Positions 1-9,081 are shown, counted from the stretch's first letter. The stretch is 33,585 nt of DNA from Streptomyces xanthophaeus (GCF_000725805.1 NZ_KL647135.1:190903-224487), one strand, 5' to 3'. The notes: generated by a model from the sequence alone, not told the origin. Numbers and translations are program-made.

Positions 1-33
1 CCGCTGCGCCGGCCTCCGGCCGGGCGGCCGCGC

Positions 34-666
34 TCAGCGGGAGGCGGTCACGCCCGTCAGGGCCGTGACCACGGGGTCCAGCGCCTGGTTGATTTCGTCG
101 CCGATGGAGCGGAAGAAGGTGATCGGCGCCCCGTACGGGTCGTACACCTCGTCGGCGTCCGGCGAGGGTGCCAGCAGCCAGCCGCGCAGCGCGGCGGCGG
201 CGCGTACCAGGGCGCGCGCCCGCTCGGCCATGCCGTCGTCCAGCGGGGGCAGCGTCGCCGGGTCTATGGCGCGGACCAGCCGGGTGAACTCCTTCAGCGT
301 GAAGGTCCGCAGCCCGGCCGAGTGGCCCATCGAGATGACCTGCGCCCGGTGGTCGCGGGTCGCGGTCAGCACCAGGTCGGCCCGTATGACGTGCTCGTCG
401 AGCAGCTCCCGGCCGGTGAAGCCGGTCGCGTCTGCGCCGAAGTCCGCCAGCACCGCGGCCGCGTTCGCCTCCATCGGGGCCCCCTCGTGGCCCCAGGTGC
501 CGGCGCTCTCCACGATGAGGTCCCCGGCCACGAACCCGCCCAGGCGGTGCGCGAGGGCGTGCCGCGTCAGCCGCTCGGTGATGGGCGAGCGGCACACGTT
601 TCCGGTGCTGACGTGGAGTATGCGGAAGGTGCTGTCCCCGGCTATGCCACGCCCCTCAGGGGTCAC
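34..666 (-). CDS. Low-molecular-weight protein-tyrosine-phosphatase homologue lacking the nucleophilic Cys
   Basis: The 210-residue product has the low-molecular-weight tyrosine phosphatase / arsenate reductase fold. The P-loop near the N-terminus reads VSTGNVCRSP where active members read VCxGNxCRSP, so residue 20, the thiol nucleophile in the family, is Ser; Arg26 of the loop is kept. The general-acid loop is present as DPYGA with Asp176. In the family, Cys-to-Ser blocks formation of the phospho-enzyme, so the protein is probably inactive as a phosphatase and may only bind phospho-ligands; this is inference. I chose the GTG start at 666 because it overlaps the stop of the upstream synthase gene by 4 bp (GTGA), a translational coupling arrangement, and gives a family-typical length. 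The same frame stays open further upstream only by reading through that gene. Confidence 0.9.
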   Translation of the reverse strand: MTPEGRGIAGDSTFRILHVSTGNVCRSPITERLTRHALAHRLGGFVAGDLIVESAGTWGHEGAPMEANAAAVLADFGADATGFTGRELLDEHVIRADLVLTATRDHRAQVISMGHSAGLRTFTLKEFTRLVRAIDPATLPPLDDGMAERARALVRAAAALRGWLLAPSPDADEVYDPYGAPITFFRSIGDEINQALDPVVTALTGVTASR

Positions 667-1310
667 GGGGCTACCTCGAGGTCGGGTACGACCTCCCGCA
701 GCTGGTCCGCGGTGAGCGCGCCCTCGCGCAGCAGGACGGGGACCTTCCCGGTGACGTCGACGATCGAGGACGGCTGGATGCCGGGCGTCGGCCCGCCGTC
801 CAGGTACACCGACACGGAGTCGCCGAGCATCTCGCGCGCCGCGTCGCAGTCCTCGGGCGCCGGGTGGCCGGACAGGTTCGCCGAGGACACGGCCATCGGG
901 CCGACCTCGGTCAGCAGCTCGATGGCGACGGGGTGCAGCGGCATGCGCACGGCGACGGTGCCCTGGGTGTCCCCCAGGTCCCACGCCAGCGACGGCTGGT
1001 GCTTGGCGACCAGCGTCAGCGCGCCCGGCCAGAAGGCGTCGACGAGCTCCCAGGCCTGCTCGGAGAAGTCCGTGACGAGGCCGTGCAGGGTGTTCGGGGA
1101 GCCGATGAGGACCGGGGTGGGCATGCCGCGGCCGCGCCCCTTGGCGGCGAGCAGGTCGCTGACCGCCTCCGGGCTGAAGGCGTCCGCGCCGATCCCGTAC
1201 AGGGTGTCGGTGGGCAGCACGACGAGCTCGCCGCGGCGCACGGCGGATGCGGCTTCACGCAGGCCCGTCTTGCGGTCCGTCGCGTCGTTGCAGTCGTATC
1301 GCCGGGCCAT
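663..1310 (-). CDS. tsaC: L-threonylcarbamoyladenylate synthase (TsaC/Sua5/YwlC family)
   Basis: The 215-residue product is a single YrdC/Sua5 domain. The family makes threonylcarbamoyl-AMP from threonine, bicarbonate and ATP, the first step of the t6A modification at position 37 of ANN-decoding tRNAs, in the cytoplasm. Visible family features are LPTDTLYGIGADAF near residue 32, the basic KGRGRGMPTPVLI stretch, and SSANLSG near residue 142. It ends with the YrdC domain, so it is the short TsaC form without the extra C-terminal Sua5 domain. The ATG at 1310 has a strong GAGGAGG ribosome site 7 nt upstream. It lies 49 bp after prmC and overlaps the phosphatase-like gene by 4 bp, so it is likely part of a prfA-prmC-tsaC-phosphatase transcript. 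Confidence 0.95.
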   Translation of the reverse strand: MARRYDCNDATDRKTGLREAASAVRRGELVVLPTDTLYGIGADAFSPEAVSDLLAAKGRGRGMPTPVLIGSPNTLHGLVTDFSEQAWELVDAFWPGALTLVAKHQPSLAWDLGDTQGTVAVRMPLHPVAIELLTEVGPMAVSSANLSGHPAPEDCDAAREMLGDSVSVYLDGGPTPGIQPSSIVDVTGKVPVLLREGALTADQLREVVPDLEVAP

Positions 1311-1359
1311 CAGCGGGCCTCCTCAAGCAGCAGGGGGGTGACGGGAAGGGGCGCGCCGG

Positions 1360-2205
1360 TCACGGCAGTGCCTTGCGCGCGGTCGCGAAGCGCGGGCGCC
1401 GGTTCAGGTCGGGGTGGTCGGCGGCGTCGGCCCAGCCCCGCTCCTCGGCGAAGATCCACGGGACCTGGCCGCCCTGGGTGTCGGCGTGCTCGATGACGAC
1501 GATCCCCCCGGGCCGCAGCAGCCGGTGGGCGGTGCGTTCGATGCCCCGGATGGTGTCGAGACCGTCCTCGCCGGAGAAGAGCGCCATCTCCGGATCGTGG
1601 TCGCGGGCCTCGGGGGCGACGTACTCCCACTCGGTGAGCGGGATGTACGGCGGGTTGGAGATCACCAGGTCGACCTGGCCGTCCAGCTCGGGCAGGGCGC
1701 TGAGCGCGTCGCCCTGGTGGACGCTGACCCGGGAGCCCTCGGCGTTCTTTCGGGTGTAGACGAGCGCGTCGTCGGACAGCTCGACCGCGTGCACGCGCGA
1801 GCGCGGCACCTCCTGCGCCATGGCCAGCGCGATGGCGCCGGAGCCGGTGCACAGGTCCACGATCAGCGGCTCGACCACGTCCATGGCCCGGACGGCCTGT
1901 ATGGCCCAGTCCACGACCGACTCGGTCTCGGGCCGGGGCACGAACACCCCGGGCCCTACCTGGAGCTCCAGGTACCGGAAGAAGGCGCGGCCCGTGATGT
2001 GCTGGAGCGGCTCGCGCGCCTCGCGGCGCGCGATCGCCTCCCAGTAGCGGGCGTCGAAGTCCGAGTCCTTGACGTGGTGCAGCTCCCCCCGTTTGACGCC
2101 GTGCACGAAGGCGGCGAGCTCCTCCGCGTCGAAGCGCGGTGAGGGCACGCCGGCGGCGGCCAGCCGCTGGGTGGCCTGGGCCACCTCGGCAAGCAGCAAG
2201 TTCAC
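1360..2205 (-). CDS. prmC: Peptide chain release factor N5-glutamine methyltransferase
   Basis: The 281-residue product methylates the Gln of the GGQ loop of release factors RF1 and RF2 with S-adenosylmethionine, raising termination efficiency. It has the PrmC/HemK layout: an N-terminal helical substrate domain with the [11 protein letters not shown] segment, then a Rossmann methyltransferase domain with the SAM-binding [13 protein letters not shown] loop and the catalytic SNPPYIP motif that holds the amide. The GTG start at 2205 is preceded by GGAGG at good spacing. It follows prfA by 63 bp, so enzyme and substrate are encoded side by side, as is usual in bacteria. Confidence 0.96.
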   Translation of the reverse strand: MNLLLAEVAQATQRLAAAGVPSPRFDAEELAAFVHGVKRGELHHVKDSDFDARYWEAIARREAREPLQHITGRAFFRYLELQVGPGVFVPRPETESVVDWAIQAVRAMDVVEPLIVDLCTGSGAIALAMAQEVPRSRVHAVELSDDALVYTRKNAEGSRVSVHQGDALSALPELDGQVDLVISNPPYIPLTEWEYVAPEARDHDPEMALFSGEDGLDTIRGIERTAHRLLRPGGIVVIEHADTQGGQVPWIFAEERGWADAADHPDLNRRPRFATARKALP

Positions 2206-2268
2206 GCTGGTCCTCCGGGCTGCTGTCGTACGGGGGGTGGTACGGGGCGGTACGGGTGCCTCGCGGCC

Positions 2269-3348
2269 CTACTGCGCGGCGGCGAGCTTGGCTGCGGAGT
2301 CGGCGTCGACACAGGCCTGGATGACCGAGTCGAGGTCGCCGTCGAGCACCTGGTCCAAGTTGTACGCCTTGAAGCCGGTGCGGTGGTCCGAGATCCGGTT
2401 TTCCGGGAAGTTGTACGTCCGGATCTTCTCGGAACGGTCCACGGAGCGCACCTGGCTGCGGCGCACGTCGGAAGCCTCCTGCTCGGCGGCCTCCTGCGCG
2501 GCGGCGAGCAGCCGCGAGCGCAGGATGCGCATGGCCTGCTCCTTGTTCTGGAGCTGGCTCTTCTCGTTCTGGCAGGAGGCGACCACGCCGGTCGGCAGGT
2601 GCGTGATGCGCACGGCCGAGTCGGTGGTGTTGACGGACTGGCCGCCGGGGCCCGAGGAGCGGTACACGTCGATGCGGAGGTCGTTCATGTTGATCTCGAC
2701 CTCGACCTCCTCGGCCTCCGGGGTGACGAGCACGCCGGCGGCGGAGGTGTGGATGCGGCCCTGGGACTCGGTGGCCGGAACCCGCTGTACGCGGTGCACG
2801 CCGCCCTCGTACTTCAGGCGGGCCCACACGCCCTGGCCGGGCTCGGTCGCGCCGTTGCCGCCCTTGGTGCGGACGGAGACCTGGACGTCCTTGTAGCCGC
2901 CGAGTTCGGACTCGGTGGCGTCGATGATCTCGGTCTTCCAGCCCACGCGCTCGGCGTAGCGCAGGTACATGCGCAGCAGGTCGCCGGCGAACAGGGCCGA
3001 CTCGTCGCCGCCCGCGCCCGCCTTGACCTCCAGGAGCACGTCCTTGTCGTCGCTGGGGTCGCGCGGGACGAGCAGCAGGCGGAGCTTTTCGGTCAGCTCC
3101 TCGCGCTGCGCGGTGAGCTCCTTGACCTCGGCGAAGAAGTCCGGGTCGTCCGCCGCGTACTCCTTGGCCGTCTCGATGTCCTCGGCGGTCTGCTTCCAGG
3201 CGCGGAAGGTCGCCACGATCGGGGTCAGCTCCGCGTAGCGCTTGTTCAGCTTGCGCGCGTTGGCCTGATCCGAGTGGACCGAAGGGTCGGCGAGCTTCTT
3301 CTCAAGATCGGCATGCTCGCCGATCAGTTCCTCGACCGCCTCGAACAT
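2269..3348 (-). CDS. prfA: Peptide chain release factor 1
   Basis: The 359-residue product recognises UAA and UAG in the ribosomal A site and triggers peptide release. The PAT tripeptide (residues 191-193), the PxT motif specific to RF1, and GGQ at 235-237 within [10 protein letters not shown] identify it and separate it from RF2. The N-terminal helical domain occupies about residues 1-105. I chose ATG 3348 (MFEAVEEL) over in-frame starts up to 3411 because an AGGAG site sits just before it and the length matches the family. A strong hairpin at 3413-3465 separates it from rpmE upstream. prmC follows 63 bp downstream. Confidence 0.97.
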   Translation of the reverse strand: MFEAVEELIGEHADLEKKLADPSVHSDQANARKLNKRYAELTPIVATFRAWKQTAEDIETAKEYAADDPDFFAEVKELTAQREELTEKLRLLLVPRDPSDDKDVLLEVKAGAGGDESALFAGDLLRMYLRYAERVGWKTEIIDATESELGGYKDVQVSVRTKGGNGATEPGQGVWARLKYEGGVHRVQRVPATESQGRIHTSAAGVLVTPEAEEVEVEINMNDLRIDVYRSSGPGGQSVNTTDSAVRITHLPTGVVASCQNEKSQLQNKEQAMRILRSRLLAAAQEAAEQEASDVRRSQVRSVDRSEKIRTYNFPENRISDHRTGFKAYNLDQVLDGDLDSVIQACVDADSAAKLAAAQ

Positions 3349-3412
3349 CGGGGGCTCCTGTGGTGAAAGTACGAAGGGACTGCGGGGGGTGTCCTCGCGG
3401 GACGACGACAAA

Positions 3413-3465
3413 GGCGCCGGTCCGGCCGCCCCCGAGTGGACAGGGGGCGGCCGGTGACCGGCGCC
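3413..3465 (-). terminator. rpmE terminator hairpin
   Basis: An inverted repeat of about 21 bp (GGCGCCGGTC then CGGCCGCCCCC, with a 2-nt bulge on the other arm) encloses a loop of about 9 nt. It begins 10 bp past the rpmE stop. There is no U tract, which is normal for GC-rich actinobacterial terminators. It lies upstream of prfA, so prfA either has its own promoter in 3349-3412 or depends on readthrough. Confidence 0.75.
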
Positions 3466-3474
3466 TGGGTCGCG

Positions 3475-3693
3475 CTACTTCTTGGCCGCACCCTTGCCGA
3501 AGCGGGCCTCGAAGCGGGCCACGCGGCCACCGGTGTCGAGGATCTTCTGCTTGCCCGTGTAGAACGGGTGGCACTCGGAGCAGACCTCGGCACGGATGTT
3601 GCCGCTGGTCAGCGTCGAGCGGGTGGTGAACGACGCGCCACAGGTGCAGCTGACCTGGGTCTCGACGTACTCGGGGTGGATCTCGCTCTTCAA
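3475..3693 (-). CDS. rpmE: 50S ribosomal protein L31, zinc-binding form
   Basis: The 72-residue product is bacterial L31, a large-subunit protein at the intersubunit bridge. Cys16, Cys18, Cys38 and Cys41 (CTC and CSEC) form the zinc ribbon, so this is the C+ type rather than the zinc-free paralogue that Streptomyces induce under zinc starvation. The ATG at 3693 is preceded by AGGAG. A good promoter lies at 3770-3797 and a strong terminator follows directly, so it is probably monocistronic. Confidence 0.97.
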   Translation of the reverse strand: MKSEIHPEYVETQVSCTCGASFTTRSTLTSGNIRAEVCSECHPFYTGKQKILDTGGRVARFEARFGKGAAKK

Positions 3694-3769
3694 GGTGTCT
3701 CCTAGATTCGGGAGGGCGCCGGGTCGCAGGAGCCGAATTGCGCACTGCGTGAACCGGGGCCGACAGACC

Positions 3770-3797
3770 AGTCTGCCAGGACCGGGCTGCCTGTCAA
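3770..3797 (-). promoter_or_regulatory. rpmE promoter, housekeeping sigma type
   Basis: On the minus strand a perfect TTGACA (3792-3797) is followed after 16 nt by CAGACT (3770-3775), one base from the Streptomyces -10 consensus TAGACT. Transcription would start about 70-80 bp before the rpmE ATG. The -10 is embedded in a short palindrome CAGAC-CA-GTCTG. Read by eye, not scored. Confidence 0.6.
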
Positions 3798-3878
3798 AAT
3801 TCTGAGGACGCCTCCCTCAACGGGACGGGGCCGGCATCTATTCCGCACCCCCCGGCGGGCCCCCTCCCCCGCCCGTTC

Positions 3879-4979
3879 CTACTGGACGATCCCGCCGACC
3901 GAGCCCTTGTCCCCCATGGACTTCTCGGTGGCCTCGGCCGGAATCGGCTGGTCCGCCAGCAGGGCGTCCCAGACCATCTTGGACTCCTTGGTGAGCGGCG
4001 CCACGCGGTCCGTGTCCCTGGGGTCGGGGGCCACCGGCAGCGTGATCATCTGCATGTCCTGGGCGTCGATGCCCTGGAGGCCCTGGGCGAAGCCCATCAG
4101 GGACTTCACGTCGCCGAGCGCCTTGTCGGTGGTGAGGGCCTTGGTCGCGGAGTCCGCGAGGCCGAGCAGCTGCTTGGGGTTGTCGAACAGGCCGATGGTC
4201 TTGACCTGCTTGATGAGCGCCTTGATGAAGGCCTGCTGGAGCTGTATTCGGCCCAGGTCGCTGCCGTCGCCGATGCTCTTGCGGGTGCGGACGAGGCCGA
4301 GGGCCTGCTCCCCGTTGAGCTTGTTGGGTCCGGCGGCGAGGTTCAGGTGACTGGCGCCGTCCTTGATCGGCTTGTTGACCGTGACCTCGACGCCGCCGAG
4401 GTTGTCGATGATCTTCTTGAAGCCCGTGAAGTCGACCTCGATGTAGTGGTCCATGCGGATCCCGGACATCTTCTCGACGGTCTTGACCGCGCAGGCGGCC
4501 CCGCCGACCGTGTAGGCCTCGTTGAACTGCCTGCGCTGCCCGCCGGGGTCCGTCTTCCCCCCGGTCGTGGCGCAGGAGGGGCGGGCGGTCATGGTGTCGC
4601 GGGGTATCGATACGACGCTGGCCTTCTGGTGGCCCTCGTACAAGTGGATGATCATCGCCGTGTCGGAACGGGCGGAGCCGCCCTCGTCGCGCCCGTACTC
4701 GGCGTTGGCGCCGCCGCGGGAGTCCGATCCGAGGACGAGGATGTCCATCGAGCCGTTGTCCACGTCCTGCGGACGGTCGGTGCCCAGCGCCGCGTCGATG
4801 TCGACGGTCTTCAGATTGCCGTTGAACTTGAAGTAGAAGTAGCCGAGGCCCGCACCGCCCAGCAGGATCACGCCCGCGGCGCTCCATGCGGCGATGACGA
4901 GGGCCCTACGGCGCTTGGGCGGCTTGCGCCGGCGCCGGCCTGCGGCTCGCCGTCCTCCACCCGTGCTGTCCTGGCTCAT
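3879..4979 (-). CDS. LytR-CpsA-Psr (LCP) family cell-wall glycopolymer ligase
   Basis: The 366-residue product has a basic cytoplasmic N-terminus, one membrane helix at about residues 25-50, and an extracytoplasmic LCP domain from about 80 to 245. Family motifs are DILVLGSDSRGG, RSDTAMIIHL, SVVSIPRDT, DFTGFKKIIDNLGGVEV and RTRKSIGDGSDLGR, which hold the Arg and Asp residues that bind the polyprenyl pyrophosphate. LCP proteins attach teichoic acid or other polymers to peptidoglycan on the outer face of the membrane. The ATG at 4979 has a GAGGAG site. The C-terminal ~110 residues lack a family motif I recognise. A candidate ECF-sigma promoter lies upstream at 5048-5075. Confidence 0.92.
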   Translation of the reverse strand: MSQDSTGGGRRAAGRRRRKPPKRRRALVIAAWSAAGVILLGGAGLGYFYFKFNGNLKTVDIDAALGTDRPQDVDNGSMDILVLGSDSRGGANAEYGRDEGGSARSDTAMIIHLYEGHQKASVVSIPRDTMTARPSCATTGGKTDPGGQRRQFNEAYTVGGAACAVKTVEKMSGIRMDHYIEVDFTGFKKIIDNLGGVEVTVNKPIKDGASHLNLAAGPNKLNGEQALGLVRTRKSIGDGSDLGRIQLQQAFIKALIKQVKTIGLFDNPKQLLGLADSATKALTTDKALGDVKSLMGFAQGLQGIDAQDMQMITLPVAPDPRDTDRVAPLTKESKMVWDALLADQPIPAEATEKSMGDKGSVGGIVQ

Positions 4980-5047
4980 GCTCTCCTCAGTCCTGGGTCC
5001 GGCCTCGGTCCGCCGGCCGGTCGCTTCTCACCTGCGCTCCTCTGACA

Positions 5048-5075
5048 CAGACGGCCTAACGACCCCCAGGGTTCC
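5048..5075 (-). promoter_or_regulatory. Candidate ECF (SigE-like) promoter for the LCP gene
   Basis: On the minus strand GGAACC (5070-5075) is followed after 16 nt by CGTCTG (5048-5053). This resembles the Streptomyces SigE-type pattern (GGAAC with a TCT-containing -10). Cell-wall genes, LCP genes among them, are typical targets of that cell-envelope stress sigma factor. It lies about 70 bp before the start codon. Sequence match only. Confidence 0.45.
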
Positions 5076-5240
5076 ACGGCCGCCGCAGCGCACCGACCGC
5101 CCGGGTCCGGCCCGGCCCCCGCCACCCGCACCGGACCGCAGGACGTCGACCTGCGGTTTTGGCCCCGCACGCGGGAGGCGGGGCGGCGGTTCAGGAGCCG
5201 CCGCGGTGTGGTGAAGCTCGCACCGCGTATCCGTACGAAC

Positions 5241-5278
5241 ACGGCCGCCCCCGCCGCAGGTGCGGCGGGGGCGGCCGT
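5241..5278 (-). terminator. rho terminator hairpin
   Basis: A perfect 18-bp inverted repeat (ACGGCCGCCCCCGCCGCA and its complement) with only GG between the arms, 28 bp past the rho stop codon. The hairpin is almost entirely G/C and has no U tract. Confidence 0.8.
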
Positions 5279-5305
5279 GATGAGCCCAGGTCAGGCGCTC
5301 GGACG

Positions 5306-7486
5306 TCAGTCGTCGTTCTTGCCCGACGGCGTCGTCTTCGCGATCTGCATCAGGAACTCGGCGTTCGACTTCGTCTGCTTCATCTTGTCGAGCAGCAGCT
5401 CGATCGCCTGCTGCGAGTCGAGCGCGTGCAGCACCCGGCGCAGCTTCCAGACGATGGCGAGCTCCTCCGCGTTGAGGAGGATCTCCTCCTTGCGGGTGCC
5501 CGACGGGTCGACGTCGACGGCCGGGAAGATGCGCTTGTCGGCGAGCTTCCGGTCGAGCTTGAGCTCCATGTTGCCGGTGCCCTTGAACTCCTCGAAGATC
5601 ACCTCGTCCATGCGCGAGCCGGTGTCGACCAGCGCGGTGGCCAGGATGGTCAGCGAGCCGCCGTCCTCGATGTTGCGCGCGGCACCGAAGAAGCGCTTCG
5701 GCGGGTACAGCGCGGTCGAGTCGACACCACCGGACAGGATGCGGCCGGAGGCGGGAGCCGCGAGGTTGTACGCGCGGCCCAGACGGGTGATGGAGTCCAG
5801 CAGGACGACCACGTCGTGGCCGAGCTCGACGAGACGCTTGGCGCGCTCGATGGCCAGCTCGGCAACGGTGGTGTGGTCCTCGGCCGGGCGGTCGAAGGTC
5901 GAGGAGATGACCTCGCCCTTGACCGACCGCTGCATGTCGGTGACCTCTTCCGGACGCTCGTCGACCAGGACGACCATCAGGTGGCACTCGGGGTTGTTGA
6001 CGGTGATCGCGTTGGCGATCGCCTGCATGATCATGGTCTTACCGGTCTTCGGCGGGGCCACGATCAGACCGCGCTGGCCCTTGCCGATCGGCGACACGAG
6101 GTCGATGATGCGGGTGGTCAGCACGCCCGGGTCGGTCTCCAGACGGAGCCGGTCCTGCGGGTAGAGCGGGGTCAGCTTCTGGAACTCCGGCCGCCCGCGG
6201 CCCGATTCGGGCGCCATGCCGTTCACGGAGTCCAGCCGCACGAGGGCGTTGAACTTCTCGCGGCGCTCGCCGTCCTTGGGCTGGCGCACGGCACCGGTGG
6301 TGTGGTCGCCCTTGCGCAGACCCGCCTTGCGGACCTGGGCGAGGGAGACGTACACGTCGTTGGGACCGGGCAGGTAGCCCGAGGTCCGGATGAACGCGTA
6401 GTTGTCGAGGATGTCGAGGATGCCCGCGACGGGGATCAGGACGTCGTCGTCGGCGACCTGCGGCTCGTTCGGGGCGAACTCGTCGCGGCCACGACGGCCA
6501 CGGCGGTCGCGGTATCGGCCCCGGCGGCCACGACGGCCGCCCTCGTCGTCGAAGTCGTCCTGCGGACCGTTGTCCTGGGGACCCTGACGGTCCTGACGGT
6601 CCTGTCGGTCCTGTCGGTCCTGACGGCCCTGCTGACCCAGGCCCTGGCTCTGGCCCTGGCCCTGACCACGGCCGCCCTGCTGCTGGCGGTCCTGACGGTC
6701 GGCGCGGTCCTGACGGCCCCCGCCCTGACCGCCCTGGCCGGCCGGCGCACCCTGGCCCGGCTCGTCGGCCTTGGCACCGCGGTCGCGACGGTCACGCTGA
6801 CGGTCACCGCGCTCGGCACGGTCACCGCGGTCGCGGCGCTCGCGACGGCCGCGGCCCTCGCCGTCCTGGCCCTGCGCCTGACCGGAGACGGCCGTGGCCG
6901 CCTCGGCCTTCGCCTCGGGCTGCGCGGCGGCCTCGGCCTTGACGGTCTCGGTCTTCTGCTCGACCTGTACGGCGGCGGGGGCCGAGGCCTCCGGGCTGCC
7001 GGACGGGGCGGTGGCACGACGGCGGCGGCGCTCGCCGACCGGCGCGTCCTCTCCCCCGCTCTCGGCTGCGCTCGAACGGGAGGGGCCCCCTGCCGGCTGG
7101 CCCGGGATCTCGATCTGGGCCTGCGCGGCAGGCTTCTCGGCGGGCGCCTCGGCGGCGGCCTCACCCGTACGGGCCTTGCTGGTGGCGCGGCGCTTCGGCT
7201 TGGCCTCGGCGGTGTCGGCGGCTCCGGCGGCGGAGGACGCGGCCTTGGGGGCACTGCCGCCCGCCTGCGCCTCCTTGATGACCTCGATCAGCTGGCTCTT
7301 GCGCATCCGCGCGGTGCCCCTGATGCCGAGGCCCGACGCGACCTGCTGAAGCTCGGCCAGGACCATGCCGTCGAGGCCGGTGCCGGTGCGGCGTCGCCGT
7401 CCGGTGGCAGCCGCGGCGCCCGCGGCGGGGGCACTGGTGTCGACATTGGTGTCGGCAGCGCCCATCAGATCGGTGGTGTCGCTCAC
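5306..7486 (-). CDS. rho: Transcription termination factor Rho
   Basis: The 726-residue product is the hexameric RNA-dependent ATPase that ends transcription. In order: a Rho N-terminal SAP-like domain (about residues 38-75, [15 protein letters not shown]), a very long acidic, basic and Gln/Gly-rich insert (about 75-340), the cold-shock RNA-binding domain (about 345-395, [20 protein letters not shown]), and the RecA-like ATPase with P-loop VAPPKTGKT (Lys483) and Walker [16 protein letters not shown]. Rho of E. coli is near 420 residues; the insert is typical of actinobacteria but long here and contains RQD tandem repeats. I chose GTG 7486 because GGAAGG lies 8 nt upstream; an in-frame ATG at 7552 would add 22 residues. 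The upstream leader is long. Confidence 0.96.
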   Translation of the reverse strand: MSDTTDLMGAADTNVDTSAPAAGAAAATGRRRRTGTGLDGMVLAELQQVASGLGIRGTARMRKSQLIEVIKEAQAGGSAPKAASSAAGAADTAEAKPKRRATSKARTGEAAAEAPAEKPAAQAQIEIPGQPAGGPSRSSAAESGGEDAPVGERRRRRATAPSGSPEASAPAAVQVEQKTETVKAEAAAQPEAKAEAATAVSGQAQGQDGEGRGRRERRDRGDRAERGDRQRDRRDRGAKADEPGQGAPAGQGGQGGGRQDRADRQDRQQQGGRGQGQGQSQGLGQQGRQDRQDRQDRQDRQGPQDNGPQDDFDDEGGRRGRRGRYRDRRGRRGRDEFAPNEPQVADDDVLIPVAGILDILDNYAFIRTSGYLPGPNDVYVSLAQVRKAGLRKGDHTTGAVRQPKDGERREKFNALVRLDSVNGMAPESGRGRPEFQKLTPLYPQDRLRLETDPGVLTTRIIDLVSPIGKGQRGLIVAPPKTGKTMIMQAIANAITVNNPECHLMVVLVDERPEEVTDMQRSVKGEVISSTFDRPAEDHTTVAELAIERAKRLVELGHDVVVLLDSITRLGRAYNLAAPASGRILSGGVDSTALYPPKRFFGAARNIEDGGSLTILATALVDTGSRMDEVIFEEFKGTGNMELKLDRKLADKRIFPAVDVDPSGTRKEEILLNAEELAIVWKLRRVLHALDSQQAIELLLDKMKQTKSNAEFLMQIAKTTPSGKNDD
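6584..6628 (-). repeat. 9-bp tandem repeat inside rho (RQD codons)
   Basis: Five head-to-tail 9-bp units, CTGACGGTC on the plus strand, with T/A and C/T variants, encode RQD repeats in the disordered insert of Rho. The unit is a multiple of three, so copy-number change would keep the frame. Confidence 0.85.
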
Positions 7487-7915
7487 GAAGGGTCCTTCCC
7501 TGGAGCGGACGTCGGCCTGTCTGGCTCGGCGACCGGTTGTGCTGTCCGACAACGGCCCTAGGTGTGGACCGTGCCGGGGCGGTGGTCCGCCGATAGAGAG
7601 ATACGGCGGAGAGAAACGTGCATGGGTGGTTCCGGCGAGAAGCCCCCGAGCTGAAAGCGTGGGAATGTCACGCCGATTCCGGAGCGTGCTCGAAACTGCT
7701 GGAAGTGATCAAAGCAGTCGGGGAGGCTCCCGGAAGAAAGGTGGTCCCGAATGGGGACACTGAGCACCGAGCCATGGCGGCTTCGGATGCGCACTTGAGA
7801 TTAACACTACCGGATCCAACAGACATTCCCCCTCTCGATCACCGGCAATCGCGCCCTTCCCGCGCGGGCGGCCTGCCCTGGCCGCCCGCCCCGGACCGGC
7901 CGGGTCCCCAGGACA
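7487..7915 (-). promoter_or_regulatory. rho leader and promoter region
   Basis: No convincing gene lies in these 429 bp. On the minus strand a GGGGGAAT element (attcc at 7825-7829) is followed after 19 nt by GTT (aac at 7803-7805), which resembles the Streptomyces SigR promoter pattern GGAAT-N18/19-GTT. If used, the rho mRNA would have a leader of about 310 nt. Rho autoregulates through its leader in E. coli; whether that holds here is unknown. A 78-codon open frame at 7558-7794 shows no recognisable protein. Confidence 0.4.
7864..7889 (-). terminator. thrB terminator hairpin
   Basis: A 10-bp perfect inverted repeat (GCGGGCGGCC and its complement) with a 6-nt loop, 26 bp past the thrB stop codon. 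Confidence 0.6.
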
Positions 7916-8842
7916 TCAGCTGCCCTGGGTACCCAGCGGGAGGACGCTCGCGCCCGCGGCGTCGAGGGACAGCCGGGTGGCGGCCCATCCCTCGCCCGCG
8001 AGCTGCGCGACCTTGTCGGCCGCGCCGTTGTCGACCAGCGCGAGGACCGTGGGGCCCGCGCCGGAGATGACCGCGGGGATCCCGTCCGCCCGCAGTCGGC
8101 CCACCAGTGCGACGCTCTCGGGCATCGCCGGGGTCCGGTAGTCCTGGTGGAGCCGGTCCTCGGTCGCCGCCAGCAGGTACTCGGGACGCCTGGTCAGGGC
8201 CTCCACGAGCAGGGCGGCGCGGCCCGCGTTGACCGCCGCGTCCACGTGCGGGACGGTACGCGGCAGCAGGCCGCGCGCGGTCTCCGTCAGGACGGGCTTG
8301 GACGGTACGAAGACCACCGGAACGATGGAATCGGCGGGCTCCATCCGGATCGCCTTGGCACTGCCCCCGTCCATCCACGCCAGGGTGAAACCGCCGAGCA
8401 GACAGGCGGCGACGTTGTCGGGGTGACCCTCGATCTCGGTGGCGAGCTCCAGCAGCGCACTGTCGTCGAGCTTGGCCTCGCCGCCTATCGTCACGGCGCG
8501 GGCGGCCACGATGCCCGCGCAGATGGCGGCGGAGGAGGAACCGAGGCCGCGGCCGTGCGGAATGCGGTTCGCGCAGACGACCTCGAGGCCGCGGGGCTGC
8601 CCGCCCAGCAGGTCGAAGGCGGTGCGCATGGAGCGTACGAGCAGGTGGCTCTCGTCCCGCGGGAGGTTGTCGGCGCCTTCACCCGCGATGTCGATGTCGA
8701 GGCCGGAATCGGCCACGCGGACGACGACGTCGTCGTAGAGCCCCAGGGCGAGGCCGAGGGTGTCGAAGCCCGGGCCGAGGTTGGCACTACTGGCGGGGAC
8801 GCGCACCCGTACGGCGGCGGCGCGGAACGCTGGACCGGCCAT
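7916..8842 (-). CDS. thrB: Homoserine kinase
   Basis: The 308-residue product phosphorylates L-homoserine with ATP to O-phosphohomoserine, the substrate of ThrC. It is a GHMP kinase: the N-terminal VRVPASSANLGPGFDTLG segment and the ATP-binding PHGRGLGSSSAA loop near residue 90 are both intact, and the C-terminal ISGAGPTVLAL motif is present. The ATG at 8842 is preceded by AAGGAG 12 nt upstream, a long but workable spacing. A 283-bp gap containing a strong hairpin (9082-9111) separates it from thrC, so thrB is probably at least partly transcribed separately from hom-thrC. Confidence 0.96.
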   Translation of the reverse strand: MAGPAFRAAAVRVRVPASSANLGPGFDTLGLALGLYDDVVVRVADSGLDIDIAGEGADNLPRDESHLLVRSMRTAFDLLGGQPRGLEVVCANRIPHGRGLGSSSAAICAGIVAARAVTIGGEAKLDDSALLELATEIEGHPDNVAACLLGGFTLAWMDGGSAKAIRMEPADSIVPVVFVPSKPVLTETARGLLPRTVPHVDAAVNAGRAALLVEALTRRPEYLLAATEDRLHQDYRTPAMPESVALVGRLRADGIPAVISGAGPTVLALVDNGAADKVAQLAGEGWAATRLSLDAAGASVLPLGTQGS

Positions 8843-9081
8843 CGTCCGATGACACTCCTTGTGACTGTGCGAGATCTTCGCTCTTCGCTGGCTCGCTGCG
8901 AATGTACTGGAGAACGTACGACACCCGAAGGCCCTCGGGGCAGCACCGCAGTCATATGCGCGGTGGCGGATGTAAGTACAGCGTATCGAAGGAAGGTTCT
9001 CATCCGACATAGGGCGCACACGAGGCGCACGATGCGTGTCGCGGACTTCCGCCGCACTTTTGTCGTCGTACGGGGTGAGTT

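Noticed and set aside
5159..7561. Long plus-strand open frame (800 codons) opposite rho
   Set aside because: It is a by-product of third-position G/C bias in rho; its translation is low-complexity Leu/Gly/Arg with no family features, and rho motifs are unambiguous.
7558..7794. 78-codon minus-strand frame in the rho leader, as a possible leader peptide
   Set aside because: No convincing start site or recognisable sequence; it may be chance in a long leader.
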